64,000 nucleotides of DNA, from assembly GCF_001591405.1 (NCBI RefSeq), contig NZ_BCUV01000007.1, positions 806,001-870,000 of the forward strand, written 5' to 3'. Position numbers and translations under genes: made by a program. Below, one piece after another: positions 1-7,851 of the stretch. Position 1 is the stretch's first letter; the number at the start of each line of letters is the position of its first letter. The notes beneath the pieces are model-generated. The model did not search any database. It was not told where the DNA came from and was given only the letters and a program-made list of their open reading frames with translations. The stretch is from Janibacter terrae NBRC 107853 (GTDB lineage Bacteria; Actinomycetota; Actinomycetes; Actinomycetales; Dermatophilaceae).

Positions 1-778
1 GGGCCATGCGGTCCTCGACCTTGGCCACCGACCCCTGCCCGAGCAGGGAGGCGGTCGGGGTCCGGTCCACGCCGCTCGGCAGCACGTGCAGGCGCACCGA
101 GTCGGGCACCTCCGCGATCTCCTCGACGAAGCGGTGCCGACGCGCGATCTCGAAGGCCACGAGCCCGACGTCGAGCGGGTTGGTCGGCGCGAGGAGCGGC
201 TGCTCGACCCGTCCGACCTGGAGCACGTGGATGTCGGTGGCGCCCAGGGCCATCGCCCGCCCCACGGGGATCGAGTGCACGAGCCCGCCGTCGTAGTAGT
301 GCGCGCCGTCGATCTGGACGGGCGGGAAGAGACCGGGCACCGCGCAGCTCGCGGCCACGGCCGGCCCGATCCGGCCGGACGTGAACCACCGCGACGCCGA
401 GCTCTCGATCTCCGCGGCGACGCACTGGAAGGGCACCGGCAGGTCCTCGATGAGGTCGACCCCCAGGTGCCGCTCGACGAGGTCCGCGATGAGCCCGCGC
501 CGCATGACGTGCGTGCGGTGCCTCGCGAAGCGCGCGGCCTGCCGCACGGGGTTCTCGTTCATCTCCCCCGAGCTGACGACATCGCGCCACAGGCCCTCGA
601 GCCGCTCGACGCCCTCGGCGGTCGGGTCGGCGGCGATGAAGGCACCGTTGACGGAGCCGATGCTCGTGCCGACGACGAGGTCGGGCGTGATGTCCGCGGC
701 GAGCAGCGCGCGCAGCATGCCCACCTGGGTCGCTCCGAGGACGCCACCGCCACCGAGGACGAAGGCGGTCATGGGCAT
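1..778 (-). CDS. Patatin-like phospholipase family protein (3' end outside window)
   Basis: Serine lipid acyl hydrolase of the patatin/RssA type, probably cytoplasmic. The protein opens with the glycine-rich oxyanion motif GGGGVLGA (about residues 9-16), followed by the nucleophile elbow GTSIGS and, further on, the DGG motif carrying the dyad aspartate. No signal peptide is visible. The C-terminus runs off the left edge. I chose the ATG at 778 because TAACCT ends 7 nt upstream, which fits a leaderless start; a second ATG lies two codons in. It follows the transglutaminase gene closely on the same strand. The true substrate (phospholipid or other ester) cannot be told from sequence. Confidence 0.85.
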   Translation of the reverse strand, partial: MPMTAFVLGGGGVLGATQVGMLRALLAADITPDLVVGTSIGSVNGAFIAADPTAEGVERLEGLWRDVVSSGEMNENPVRQAARFARHRTHVMRRGLIADLVERHLGVDLIEDLPVPFQCVAAEIESSASRWFTSGRIGPAVAASCAVPGLFPPVQIDGAHYYDGGLVHSIPVGRAMALGATDIHVLQVGRVEQPLLAPTNPLDVGLVAFEIARRHRFVEEIAEVPDSVRLHVLPSGVDRTPTASLLGQGSVAKVEDRMA

Positions 779-785
779 GGTCGTC

Positions 786-791
786 AGGTTA
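786..791 (-). promoter_or_regulatory. Putative -10 element of the patatin-like gene
   Basis: TAACCT on the minus strand lies 7 nt before the start codon at 778 and overlaps the stop codon of the upstream transglutaminase gene. The spacing predicts an essentially leaderless transcript. This is an inference from motif and distance only. Confidence 0.4.
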
Positions 792-1808
792 CTGCGGGGT
801 CTTCCCGGCGCGCGGGTCCGACCCGTCCTGGGGGATGACGTCGACGCCGACCTTGAGGCTGGACCCACCCCCTTCGCCGAAGATCACGCCCTTGAGCGGC
901 GAGACGTCGCGGAAGTCCCGCCCCCAGCCGGTGACGATGTAGCGCGAGTCGGCGAAGTGGTTGTTGGTCGGGTCGAGGTCGACCCAGTCGCCGTCGGGGG
1001 TCATCGCCGCGACCCACGCGTGCGAGGCGTCCGAGCCCTGCAGCTTGACCTTGCCCGGCGCCGGCCGGGTCTCGATGTAGCCCGAGACGTAGCGGCCGGG
1101 GATGCCGACGGCGCGCAGGCAGCCGGCGGCGAGGTGGGCGAAGTCCTGGCAGACGCCCTCGCGCTGGGCGAGCAGCTCCGGCAGCGTGGTCTTCACGCTC
1201 GTCGTGCCCTTGGCGTACGTGAAGTCGCGGTAGATGTCGGAGTACAGCGCGACGAGGGCCTCGCCGAAGGGCCGGTCCGGGGGCAGGATGCCGGCCGAGT
1301 AGGCGATGACCTCGGGTGCGATCTCGACGAGCGCCGACGGCAGCAGGTACTGCGCCGCCTCGGCCCGGTCGATCCCCTCGCCGGCGTCGACGAGCTCGGC
1401 GACCTCCGCGACCGTCCACGCGTCCAGCCGGCCCATGTCCGGCGGCGGCCACTCGATCTCCATGAGGCTGCGCTTGTACACGTCGAGCACGGTGTGCGGC
1501 GTGCGCACCTCGTAGAAGCTCGAGTGGTTGCCGAAGTGGTCGACGTGCTCGGTGTGGATGTGCGGCTCGGGCACGATCTCGACGGAGTGCTCGACGACCC
1601 GCTGCTGCGCGGTCTCCCGCGGCCGCAGCAGCGCCCGGCCGAAGGAGTCGGTCACGTACTCCTCGTACGTGTACGTCGTGCGGTGGCGCACCTCGTACCG
1701 ACGAAGGGTGTGGTGCTCCGGCTTGATGACGGGGACCAGCGGGTTGCCGGTGGCGACCGGCTCGGGGGCCGGCGGGTGCGGGGGGACAGAGGTGTTGTCG
1801 ATGCTCAC
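789..1808 (-). CDS. Transglutaminase-like cysteine peptidase family protein
   Basis: 339-residue protein with an N-terminal beta region (RHRTTYTYEEYV) and a C-terminal transglutaminase-like core. The papain-like triad is visible as Cys in REGVCQDFAHL, His in SDASHAWV and Asp in GDWVDLDPTNN. Such proteins are regularly encoded next to circularly permuted ATP-grasp and alpha-E proteins, and comparative genomics has proposed that these systems make or process a peptide-like molecule. Its GTG start at 1808 overlaps the stop of the ATP-grasp gene (GTGA), so the two are translationally coupled. The substrate is unknown. Confidence 0.9.
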   Translation of the reverse strand: MSIDNTSVPPHPPAPEPVATGNPLVPVIKPEHHTLRRYEVRHRTTYTYEEYVTDSFGRALLRPRETAQQRVVEHSVEIVPEPHIHTEHVDHFGNHSSFYEVRTPHTVLDVYKRSLMEIEWPPPDMGRLDAWTVAEVAELVDAGEGIDRAEAAQYLLPSALVEIAPEVIAYSAGILPPDRPFGEALVALYSDIYRDFTYAKGTTSVKTTLPELLAQREGVCQDFAHLAAGCLRAVGIPGRYVSGYIETRPAPGKVKLQGSDASHAWVAAMTPDGDWVDLDPTNNHFADSRYIVTGWGRDFRDVSPLKGVIFGEGGGSSLKVGVDVIPQDGSDPRAGKTPQ

Positions 1809-4393
1809 CAGGACTCCTCCCCACCGTTCCACTGGACCCACTGGACACTGCGTCCCGGGGTCTTGCGGCTGAAGTACGAGGCGTCGATCGTGCGGTGGAT
1901 CGTGCGCAGGTCGTTGCCGAGCCGGGTGAGTGCCTCGCCGAGGGGCGCGCGGGCGTCGGCGAAGAGCTCGTCGAGGTCGAGGACCGCGATCCGCTCCATC
2001 AGCTCGCGCGCCAGCGGCAGCGCGTCCTCGTCGTCGATGAGGTCGAGGGCCTCGACGAGCCGCTCGACCTGGAAGGCGACCGAGCGCGGGTTGGTGACGT
2101 CCCGCAGGAGCAGGTCGACGGCCGCCTGGAGCGAGGACAGGCTCCCGAGTCCACCGGTGAGCCGCCGCCGGTAGGTGATGACGGACTCTGCGGCCATGAG
2201 CGCGGCCTCGGTCGTCGTGCCCTCGACGACGGGCGCGCGCTCGACGGCGAGCACGCTGGAGAGCAGCCGGATCGTCTGCTGGGCGCGCTCGACCCGCTTG
2301 CCGGCGTCGGTGAAGGCCCAGGCGGGGTCGCGGATGAGCGACTCGACCCCGATGCCCGCGAGCGCGAGCAGGCCCTCGATGGTCTCCATGAGCAGCTCCT
2401 GCAGGTCGTCCTGCGGAACGGCGTGCTGGAGGGTGCGCTCGAGGCGCGACATGACCAGCCAGGTGTCGAGCGAGAGGCTCTCGCGCACGGCCTGGGCGGC
2501 GATGACGGCGCGGTGGGTGCTGTAGGCGACCGACCCGACGACCCGCGGCTCGAGCGTCAGCTCGCGCAGGTACGGCAGCGGGTCCTCGCGGCGAGCCGCG
2601 GCGCCCTCGCCCTGGAACCCGGGCGAGACCGACATGACCTCGGTGACGGCGTCGAGGATCGCGAGCATCGCGGTGTGGCCGGTCGTCCCCGGCCGGGCCG
2701 CGTGGTCGTCGACGAGGTTGTCGGCGACGCGCAGCAGCCGGGCGGCGGCCTCGGCCCGCTCGGCGTAGCGGCCCATCCAGTACAGGTCGGCGGCGACGCG
2801 CGGTGCCGGGGCTGCGTAGCCGCTCGCCGTCCCGCCCTGGACGCTGGGGAAGGTGAGGACCTCCCCTTCGCGCGGCGCGTCGGGGTCCGCGCGGACCCAC
2901 ACGTCCTTGCTCATCGCCCCGCTGATGCTCGAGATCGCCCCGGAGTCGGGGCGCACGGCGACCCGGGCGAGACCACCGGGCATGACCGCGTAGTCGTCCT
3001 CGTCGGCGACGGCGAAGGTGCGCAGCACGACGCTGCGCGGCTCGAGGCCGCCGGCCGTGACCACGGGCGCGGTCGACATCGTCAGCGGGTCCTGCGCCGT
3101 CCACCGCCACGGCTCGGCCTGGATGCGCATCGCGAGGTCGTCGCGCTCCTGCGCGCTCAGCTCCCAGCCGAAGATCGAGTTGGTGTTGCCCTGGCGCGAG
3201 GCGGGCTTGACGACGAGGCTGGAGAGCTGGGTGACGATGTGGCTGAGGTGCGTCGGCTCGCCGGCCCACCACGTCTGCGTCGAGGCGAGCGAGAGGTCCT
3301 CGCCGAGGACGTGCCGGCAGATCTGCGGCAGGTACGGGATGAGGGCAGGGTTCTCCAGGACGCCGGAGGAGACGGGGTTGACGATCGAGACGTTGCCGAG
3401 GCGGGCGGCCTCGACCATGCCCGGCAGCCCGAGCCGGGAGTCGCCGCGCAGGTCGAGCTGGTCGACCGCGTCGCCCTCGACCCGGCGCATGATGACGTCG
3501 ACCGGGGTGAGCCCGGAGGTCGTGCGCATCCAGATCCGGCCGTCCCGGCTCACGAGGTCCTCGGACTCGACGACGGGCACGCCGAGGACCGTGGACTGGA
3601 GGGCCTCGTCAAAGGCGGCGTCGCTGAGCGCGCCCGGCGTGAGGATGACGATCCGGGGCACGTCGTCGGTCTCGGGGGCCGCCGCGACGAGCGCCTTGTG
3701 CACCTGGAAGAAGAAGCCGCGCAGCCGGGCGAGGTCGACCTCACGGTGCAGGTCGGGCAGGACCCGGGCGGTGATCCGCCGGTTGGCCATGGCGAAGCCC
3801 GCGCCGCTCGGTGCCTGCGTCCGGTCGGCGAAGACCCGCCAGGTGCCGTTGCGGTCGCGGGCCAGGTCCATCGCCGGCATGACGAGCTGGCGCGGTCCGG
3901 GGACGCGGATCCCGTCGGCCTGCGGCAGCCACCCGTCGTGGCCGAAGACCGCGGCGCCCGGCAGGATGCCGTGGCGCACGAACCGCTGCTCGCCGCTGAG
4001 GTCGGTGAGCACCTCGTCGAGGAGGGCGGAGCGCTGCCTGACGCCCTGCTCCAGCCGCGCCCACTCGGCCGGGCCGAAGGTCAGCGGGAGCGGGTCGAGC
4101 TCCCACTCGCGCGGCTCCGTCGGGACCTGCGGCCCCTCGGCGGCGTCGCTGCCCTCCGCGGGGACCCCGGCGCCGTAGGTGATGCCATCGTCGGCGACGA
4201 AGCGGCGGGCAGCCGCGCGGGCGGCGAGCAGCGCGGGCAGCCCGGCCCCGGCGAGCTGGTCCGCGAGCGGCTGCGCGGCCTCGCGGACCCCGTCGAGGGT
4301 GACGAGCTCGTCCACCCCTTCGCTGCTCGTGACGACCTCGCGGTAGTCGTCGAGCAGCGTGGAGGGATCGTCACCGACGGCCGCAGCTGACAT
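1805..4393 (-). CDS. Circularly permuted ATP-grasp protein fused to an alpha-E domain
   Basis: 862-residue protein that joins two families often encoded separately. The first about 500 residues form a circularly permuted type 2 ATP-grasp (DUF404/DUF407-like; GILPGAAVFGHDGWLP, ELSAQERDD, then VLRTFAV). The rest, starting near the tryptic-like stretch ADLYWMGRYAERAEAAARLLR, is the helical alpha-E (DUF403) domain. ATP-grasp enzymes ligate carboxylates to amines with ATP, so a peptide-ligase role is plausible. The gene heads an operon with the transglutaminase. The ATG at 4393 has a -10-like TAGTGT 6 nt upstream and no convincing ribosome binding site. Confidence 0.9.
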   Translation of the reverse strand: MSAAAVGDDPSTLLDDYREVVTSSEGVDELVTLDGVREAAQPLADQLAGAGLPALLAARAAARRFVADDGITYGAGVPAEGSDAAEGPQVPTEPREWELDPLPLTFGPAEWARLEQGVRQRSALLDEVLTDLSGEQRFVRHGILPGAAVFGHDGWLPQADGIRVPGPRQLVMPAMDLARDRNGTWRVFADRTQAPSGAGFAMANRRITARVLPDLHREVDLARLRGFFFQVHKALVAAAPETDDVPRIVILTPGALSDAAFDEALQSTVLGVPVVESEDLVSRDGRIWMRTTSGLTPVDVIMRRVEGDAVDQLDLRGDSRLGLPGMVEAARLGNVSIVNPVSSGVLENPALIPYLPQICRHVLGEDLSLASTQTWWAGEPTHLSHIVTQLSSLVVKPASRQGNTNSIFGWELSAQERDDLAMRIQAEPWRWTAQDPLTMSTAPVVTAGGLEPRSVVLRTFAVADEDDYAVMPGGLARVAVRPDSGAISSISGAMSKDVWVRADPDAPREGEVLTFPSVQGGTASGYAAPAPRVAADLYWMGRYAERAEAAARLLRVADNLVDDHAARPGTTGHTAMLAILDAVTEVMSVSPGFQGEGAAARREDPLPYLRELTLEPRVVGSVAYSTHRAVIAAQAVRESLSLDTWLVMSRLERTLQHAVPQDDLQELLMETIEGLLALAGIGVESLIRDPAWAFTDAGKRVERAQQTIRLLSSVLAVERAPVVEGTTTEAALMAAESVITYRRRLTGGLGSLSSLQAAVDLLLRDVTNPRSVAFQVERLVEALDLIDDEDALPLARELMERIAVLDLDELFADARAPLGEALTRLGNDLRTIHRTIDASYFSRKTPGRSVQWVQWNGGEESW

Positions 4394-4399
4394 GTTGCG

Positions 4400-4405
4400 A
4401 CACTA
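4400..4405 (-). promoter_or_regulatory. Putative -10 element of the ATP-grasp/transglutaminase operon
   Basis: TAGTGT on the minus strand ends 6 nt before the ATG at 4393, which predicts a leaderless mRNA. No clear -35 was seen. Confidence 0.4.
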
Positions 4406-4444
4406 ACGCGCCCGCCTGTCCGACCCCGAACCCCATGCGCCCCA

Positions 4445-4508
4445 GGTTTATCGGGTCACCCGATAAACCTCGCCTTCGCAAGAGTTTGAAACTCCTGCGA
4501 AGGCGAGG
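4445..4508. terminator. Two abutting perfect palindromes between the endonuclease and ATP-grasp genes
   Basis: The first is an 11-bp stem, GGTTTATCGGG with a TCA loop (4445-4469). The second has 13-bp arms CCTCGCCTTCGCA (4468-4480) and its complement (4496-4508), with an inner GAGTTT/AAACTC stem in the loop. They share two bases. They lie after the stop of the leftward endonuclease gene, so termination is the simplest role. The first palindrome is AT-rich for this genome and could also be an operator for the next operon. Confidence 0.65.
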
Positions 4509-4538
4509 AAAGTCCTGCTCAGCTGCGGACGAAGGGGG

Positions 4539-5756
4539 TCAGCGTCGCGTCCCGCTCCCCGCGACCTTCACGTCCGCCCAGACGAGCCGGTGGTCGCTCG
4601 TCGGGAAGGGGTAGGTGCCGGTCAGGCGGTACAGCGGGCTGTCGCTCGTGGGCCAGAAGACCCCGGAGTCGCGGATCGGCAGGTTGCGGCTCGGCAGCAC
4701 GTAGTCCACCCGGAGGTTGCCCGGCGGCTCGGCGAAGTCGGCCGTGTCCTGGGCCGGGTCGCCGACGTGCTCGGCGTTGATCCCGCCCTGGGTCTCGCTG
4801 GCCTCGACGCCACCCCCGCTCGTCGGGGTGTGCGAGGTGTTGACGCGCGGGTTGTCGAGGACCTGGTGGATGGCGCCGTCCGTGCTGTCGCCGTCGTTCG
4901 GGTCGGCGTTCTGGTCGCCGGCGATGACGAAGCGCGCGTCGCGCGCCAGCCCGCCCCGGCCCCCTTCGTCGTCGTGGATGTACGAGGCGGTCCGCCCACC
5001 CGTGACGTAGTCGCCCCAGAAGCGGATCTCGTCCGCGTTGCGCCGACCGTTGCGGTCCTCGGGACCGTCGAAGGTGGGCGGCGTCGGGTGGCTCACGAGG
5101 AAGTGCACGTCCTTGCGGCCGATCTCGATCGGCAGGTCCCAGTGGCTCTTGGAGCTCAGCCGCAGGTCGGCCTGCTCGGCCGGCGAGTAGTAGTCCGTGG
5201 GGATGCGGTTGCCCGGCATGTCGGCCCAGCGGAACTCCTGGAAGGTCCGCACGCGGTCGAGGTCGATCGGGTACTTGCTGTAGACGACCATGCCGTACTG
5301 CCCCGGGAAGAGCCCGAAGCCGAACGCGTCGTCGCCCCCGCCGACCCGGCCGTCGTCGTTGAGGTCGTGGCCGCTCGGCACGCCCGTATTGCTCGGGGCG
5401 ATGTAGTGGTACGGGTACGCGATGGGGTCCGCACCGCGCTGGCCGACCGCGAGGTAGTTGTCGCGGAAGAGCTCGGCGGCCTCCGGCGAGTAGTCGAACT
5501 CGTTGACGAGCACCACGTCCGGGTCCGCGCGCTGGATCGTCTCGGCGACGTTGCGGGCCTGGACGTCGTCGGGTGTCGAGAGGTCGTTGACGAGCTGGCC
5601 CTCGGTGGCGCGGTTGAGCGAGGCGTTGAAGGTCGCGAAGCGCACGGTCTGGGTGCCGGGACCCGCCTTCGCCTGAGGGGTGGCGGTGGCGGGAGCGGCG
5701 GTCGCGGCCAGGGCGGCGACGCCGAGGAGGGCGGCGTACCTCGGGAGTCGGGTCAT
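4539..5756 (-). CDS. Secreted endonuclease/exonuclease/phosphatase family protein
   Basis: 405-residue exported protein. Residues 1 to about 31 are a Sec-type signal peptide (MTRLPRY, an alanine-rich core, then ATATPQAKA). The mature part begins RFATFNASL and carries the DNase I-like fold signatures: NEFDY (metal-binding Glu), GDQNADPNDGD and, at the C-terminus, SDHRLVWADV. The family cleaves phosphodiesters in nucleic acids or removes phosphates from small molecules; secretion suggests nutrient scavenging from external DNA or phosphoesters. The ATG at 5756 has TACCGT 7 nt upstream. It is divergent from the ArsR gene. The exact substrate is unknown. Confidence 0.85.
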   Translation of the reverse strand: MTRLPRYAALLGVAALAATAAPATATPQAKAGPGTQTVRFATFNASLNRATEGQLVNDLSTPDDVQARNVAETIQRADPDVVLVNEFDYSPEAAELFRDNYLAVGQRGADPIAYPYHYIAPSNTGVPSGHDLNDDGRVGGGDDAFGFGLFPGQYGMVVYSKYPIDLDRVRTFQEFRWADMPGNRIPTDYYSPAEQADLRLSSKSHWDLPIEIGRKDVHFLVSHPTPPTFDGPEDRNGRRNADEIRFWGDYVTGGRTASYIHDDEGGRGGLARDARFVIAGDQNADPNDGDSTDGAIHQVLDNPRVNTSHTPTSGGGVEASETQGGINAEHVGDPAQDTADFAEPPGNLRVDYVLPSRNLPIRDSGVFWPTSDSPLYRLTGTYPFPTSDHRLVWADVKVAGSGTRR

Positions 5757-5763
5757 GCGCCCG

Positions 5764-5769
5764 ACGGTA
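5764..5769 (-). promoter_or_regulatory. Putative -10 element of the secreted endonuclease gene
   Basis: TACCGT on the minus strand lies 7 nt upstream of the ATG at 5756, again predicting a leaderless transcript. Confidence 0.35.
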
Positions 5770-5815
5770 GGCGCGAAGGGAGAACACCGCCTGACGTCTA
5801 CGCGAACAGTGCATC

Positions 5816-5845
5816 GCAAAGGGCTCTTTGCAAACATCTCTTTGC
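5816..5845. promoter_or_regulatory. Candidate ArsR-family operator (three CTTTGC half-sites)
   Basis: GCAAAG (5816-5821), CTTTGC (5826-5831) and CTTTGC (5840-5845) form an inverted pair plus a further direct copy. They lie just upstream of the -10-like TATCTT (5850-5855) of the ArsR gene and within the divergent promoter region. Autoregulation by the ArsR protein is inferred from position. Confidence 0.5.
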
Positions 5846-5849
5846 GGTC

Positions 5850-5855
5850 TATCTT
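5850..5855 (+). promoter_or_regulatory. Putative -10 element of the ArsR-MFS operon
   Basis: TATCTT ends 6 nt before the ATG at 5862, with no ribosome binding site between, which predicts a leaderless transcript. Confidence 0.4.
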
Positions 5856-5861
5856 CGTCCC

Positions 5862-6446
5862 ATGGAGCCCGTCGTCCCCGACATCACCCAGCTCAAGGCC
5901 CTCTCGCACCCGGTGCGCCTGCGGCTGCTCAGCATGCTGCGCACGCTCGGCCCCGCCACGGCGAGCCAGGTCGCGCGCCGCCTCGGGCTCAACTCTGGCG
6001 CGACGAGCTACCACCTGCGCCAGCTCGCGGAGCACGGGTTCATCGAGGAGGCGCCCGAGCTCGGCACCAGGCGGGACCGCTGGTGGCGGGCGAGCGCGCT
6101 GTCGACCTCGGTGCGCGACGAGGACGTGACCACGGACGAAGGGAGGGACGCCACCGACGCCTTCCACCAGCTGGCGGTGACACACTCGGCGAGCCGGATG
6201 CAGGCGGCCGCGACCCGCCGTGGGGGCGAGTCCGACGACTGGCGCCCGCTCACCTCGATCAGCGATCTGCAGGTGCCCGTGACGGAGGAGCAGGCGGCGA
6301 GGATCCAGGAGCGCTTCGAGGCCCTCGTCTGGGAGGTCATCGAGGAGCATCCCCCGGCCCCCGGCCCCCTCGAGGAGGGCCAGCGCCGCTACGCCGTCAT
6401 CGTCTCGAGCTTCCCCACCGAGGACGAGGACCCCTGGGATGCGTGA
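5862..6446 (+). CDS. ArsR-family winged-helix transcriptional regulator
   Basis: 194-residue DNA-binding protein. Residues 5-80 form an ArsR-type winged helix (ALSHPVRLRLLSML, then SQVARRLGLNSGATSYHLRQLAEHGFIEE). The C-terminal half is charged and resembles effector regions of ArsR-like regulators that sense small molecules rather than metals; no metal-binding cysteine pair is visible. Its stop overlaps the MFS start by 8 nt, so it is cotranscribed with, and probably controls, that transporter. Confidence 0.85.
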   Translation: MEPVVPDITQLKALSHPVRLRLLSMLRTLGPATASQVARRLGLNSGATSYHLRQLAEHGFIEEAPELGTRRDRWWRASALSTSVRDEDVTTDEGRDATDAFHQLAVTHSASRMQAAATRRGGESDDWRPLTSISDLQVPVTEEQAARIQERFEALVWEVIEEHPPAPGPLEEGQRRYAVIVSSFPTEDEDPWDA

Positions 6447-7851
6447 GCCGCTCTCCCCCGATGCCGCCCGCCGCGTCTTCCTCACCCTGACGACGACCCG
6501 CTGGCTGCCGATCGGCTTCGTCGTCGGGCTCTTCACGCTCTGGCAGCTCGAGCGGGGTCTGACCCTCCCGCAGGCGCTCACCGCCTCCGCGGTCATGGGC
6601 GTCGCGGTCGTGGCACTGGAGCTGCCGACGTCCGGCTTCGCCGACGCGCTCGGCCGCCGCCCGGTGCTGGTCGCGGCCGCGGTCGCCAACGTCGCGTCGA
6701 TGGTGGCGCTGCTCGTGGCCCAGTCCTTCCTCGCCTTCGTCCTCGCGTCCCTGCTCACCGGTGTCTTCCGCGCGCTCGACTCGGGGCCGCTGGAGGCCTG
6801 GTACGTCGACACGGTCCACGCGAGCCGTCCGGGCGCGGACGTCGACCAGGACCTCTCCCGCTCGACCTCGATCCTCGGCCTGGCGATCGCCGGTGGGGCG
6901 CTGCTGTCCGGTGGGCTCGTCGCGTGGCACCCGATCGGGTCGCACTCGGCGCTGTGGCTGCCGGTCGTCGTCTGCCTGGCGCTGTCGGTGGTCCACCTGG
7001 TCGCGGTCGTCGCGCTCATGCGCGAACCGGTCACCCACCTCGACTCGACGGGCTGGGCCCGCGCGGCGACGTCGGCCAGGGCCACGCCGCGCATCATCGG
7101 GTCCGGTCTGCGGCTCGTGCGCGACAACCCGGTGCTGCGCGGGCTGGTGCTGCTCGAGTGCTTCTGGAGCACGGCGCTCATCGCCTCGGAGTCGCTCACC
7201 CCGGTGCGGATGGCCGAGCTCCTCGGCGGCGAGGAGCGCGCCGGCATCGTCATGGGTCCGCTCGCGGCCGTCGCGTGGCTCGTCTTCGCGGTCGGGGCGT
7301 GGGCGTGCGGCAGGGCCTCTGCTCGCTGGGGCGTGGCCCGCGCGGCGATCCTCGGCCGGCTCGTGCACAGCGTCCTGACGATCGGCATGGCGCTGGCGGT
7401 CGGCCCCATCGGCCTCGTCGTCGCCCACCTGCTCGCCTACACCGGCCACGGCATGCAGGGCCCGGCCTACAACGCGCTGCTGCACCGCGAGGCGAGCTCG
7501 GCCAACCGCTCGACCGTGCTGTCGCTCGCCTCGATGTCGGCCTTCGGCTTCACCGCGATCACCATGCCCCTGGCCGGTCTGCTCGCCTCCGCGACGTCGA
7601 CCCAGCTCGCGATGGCGGCCGCCGGCGTCTTCGGCCTGGGCGGCGTGTGGTGCCTCCTGCCGGCGCTGCGGGCCGAGCGTTCGCTCGGGGACTCAGTCGC
7701 CCCGCAGCGTCCCGAGGACGAGGGGCAGCTCCGGTGGGATCTCGCTCGCGAGGTAGCCGACCCGACCGAAGCGGGCTGCGAGGGCGTCGCCGGCAGCCGC
7801 GTGGACGTACTTCGCCCAGACCAGCGACTGCACCAGCCCGGCGCCCCGTGA
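6439..7851 (+). CDS. MFS transporter with a 3' end antisense to nnrD
   Basis: 470-residue inner-membrane major facilitator with about 12 hydrophobic segments and the loop-2/3 signature SGFADALGRRPVL. It most resembles drug or small-molecule efflux permeases. Natural transporter sequence stops near residue 417 (LLPALRAERS). The last about 53 residues are hydrophilic, low-complexity and read over the end of the convergent nnrD gene for 159 bp. Either the original stop was lost or the tail is simply tolerated. It is cotranscribed with the ArsR regulator, which suggests inducible export. The cargo is unknown. Confidence 0.8.
   Translation: MREPLSPDAARRVFLTLTTTRWLPIGFVVGLFTLWQLERGLTLPQALTASAVMGVAVVALELPTSGFADALGRRPVLVAAAVANVASMVALLVAQSFLAFVLASLLTGVFRALDSGPLEAWYVDTVHASRPGADVDQDLSRSTSILGLAIAGGALLSGGLVAWHPIGSHSALWLPVVVCLALSVVHLVAVVALMREPVTHLDSTGWARAATSARATPRIIGSGLRLVRDNPVLRGLVLLECFWSTALIASESLTPVRMAELLGGEERAGIVMGPLAAVAWLVFAVGAWACGRASARWGVARAAILGRLVHSVLTIGMALAVGPIGLVVAHLLAYTGHGMQGPAYNALLHREASSANRSTVLSLASMSAFGFTAITMPLAGLLASATSTQLAMAAAGVFGLGGVWCLLPALRAERSLGDSVAPQRPEDEGQLRWDLAREVADPTEAGCEGVAGSRVDVLRPDQRLHQPGAP

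Noticed and set aside
381-2174. Long rightward open frame over the transglutaminase region, and many similar long antisense frames (e.g. 1895-4390, 10433-13387, 38224-40866, 55804-57429)
   Set aside because: High GC leaves few stop codons on the opposite strand. These frames show no family signatures, while the leftward frames encode complete conserved proteins with ribosome binding sites.
6446-7410. Leftward 956-residue frame from 4539 to 7409 as one giant protein
   Set aside because: Only the part from 5756 leftwards is protein-like (signal peptide plus nuclease domain); the upstream part is antisense to the ArsR and MFS genes.
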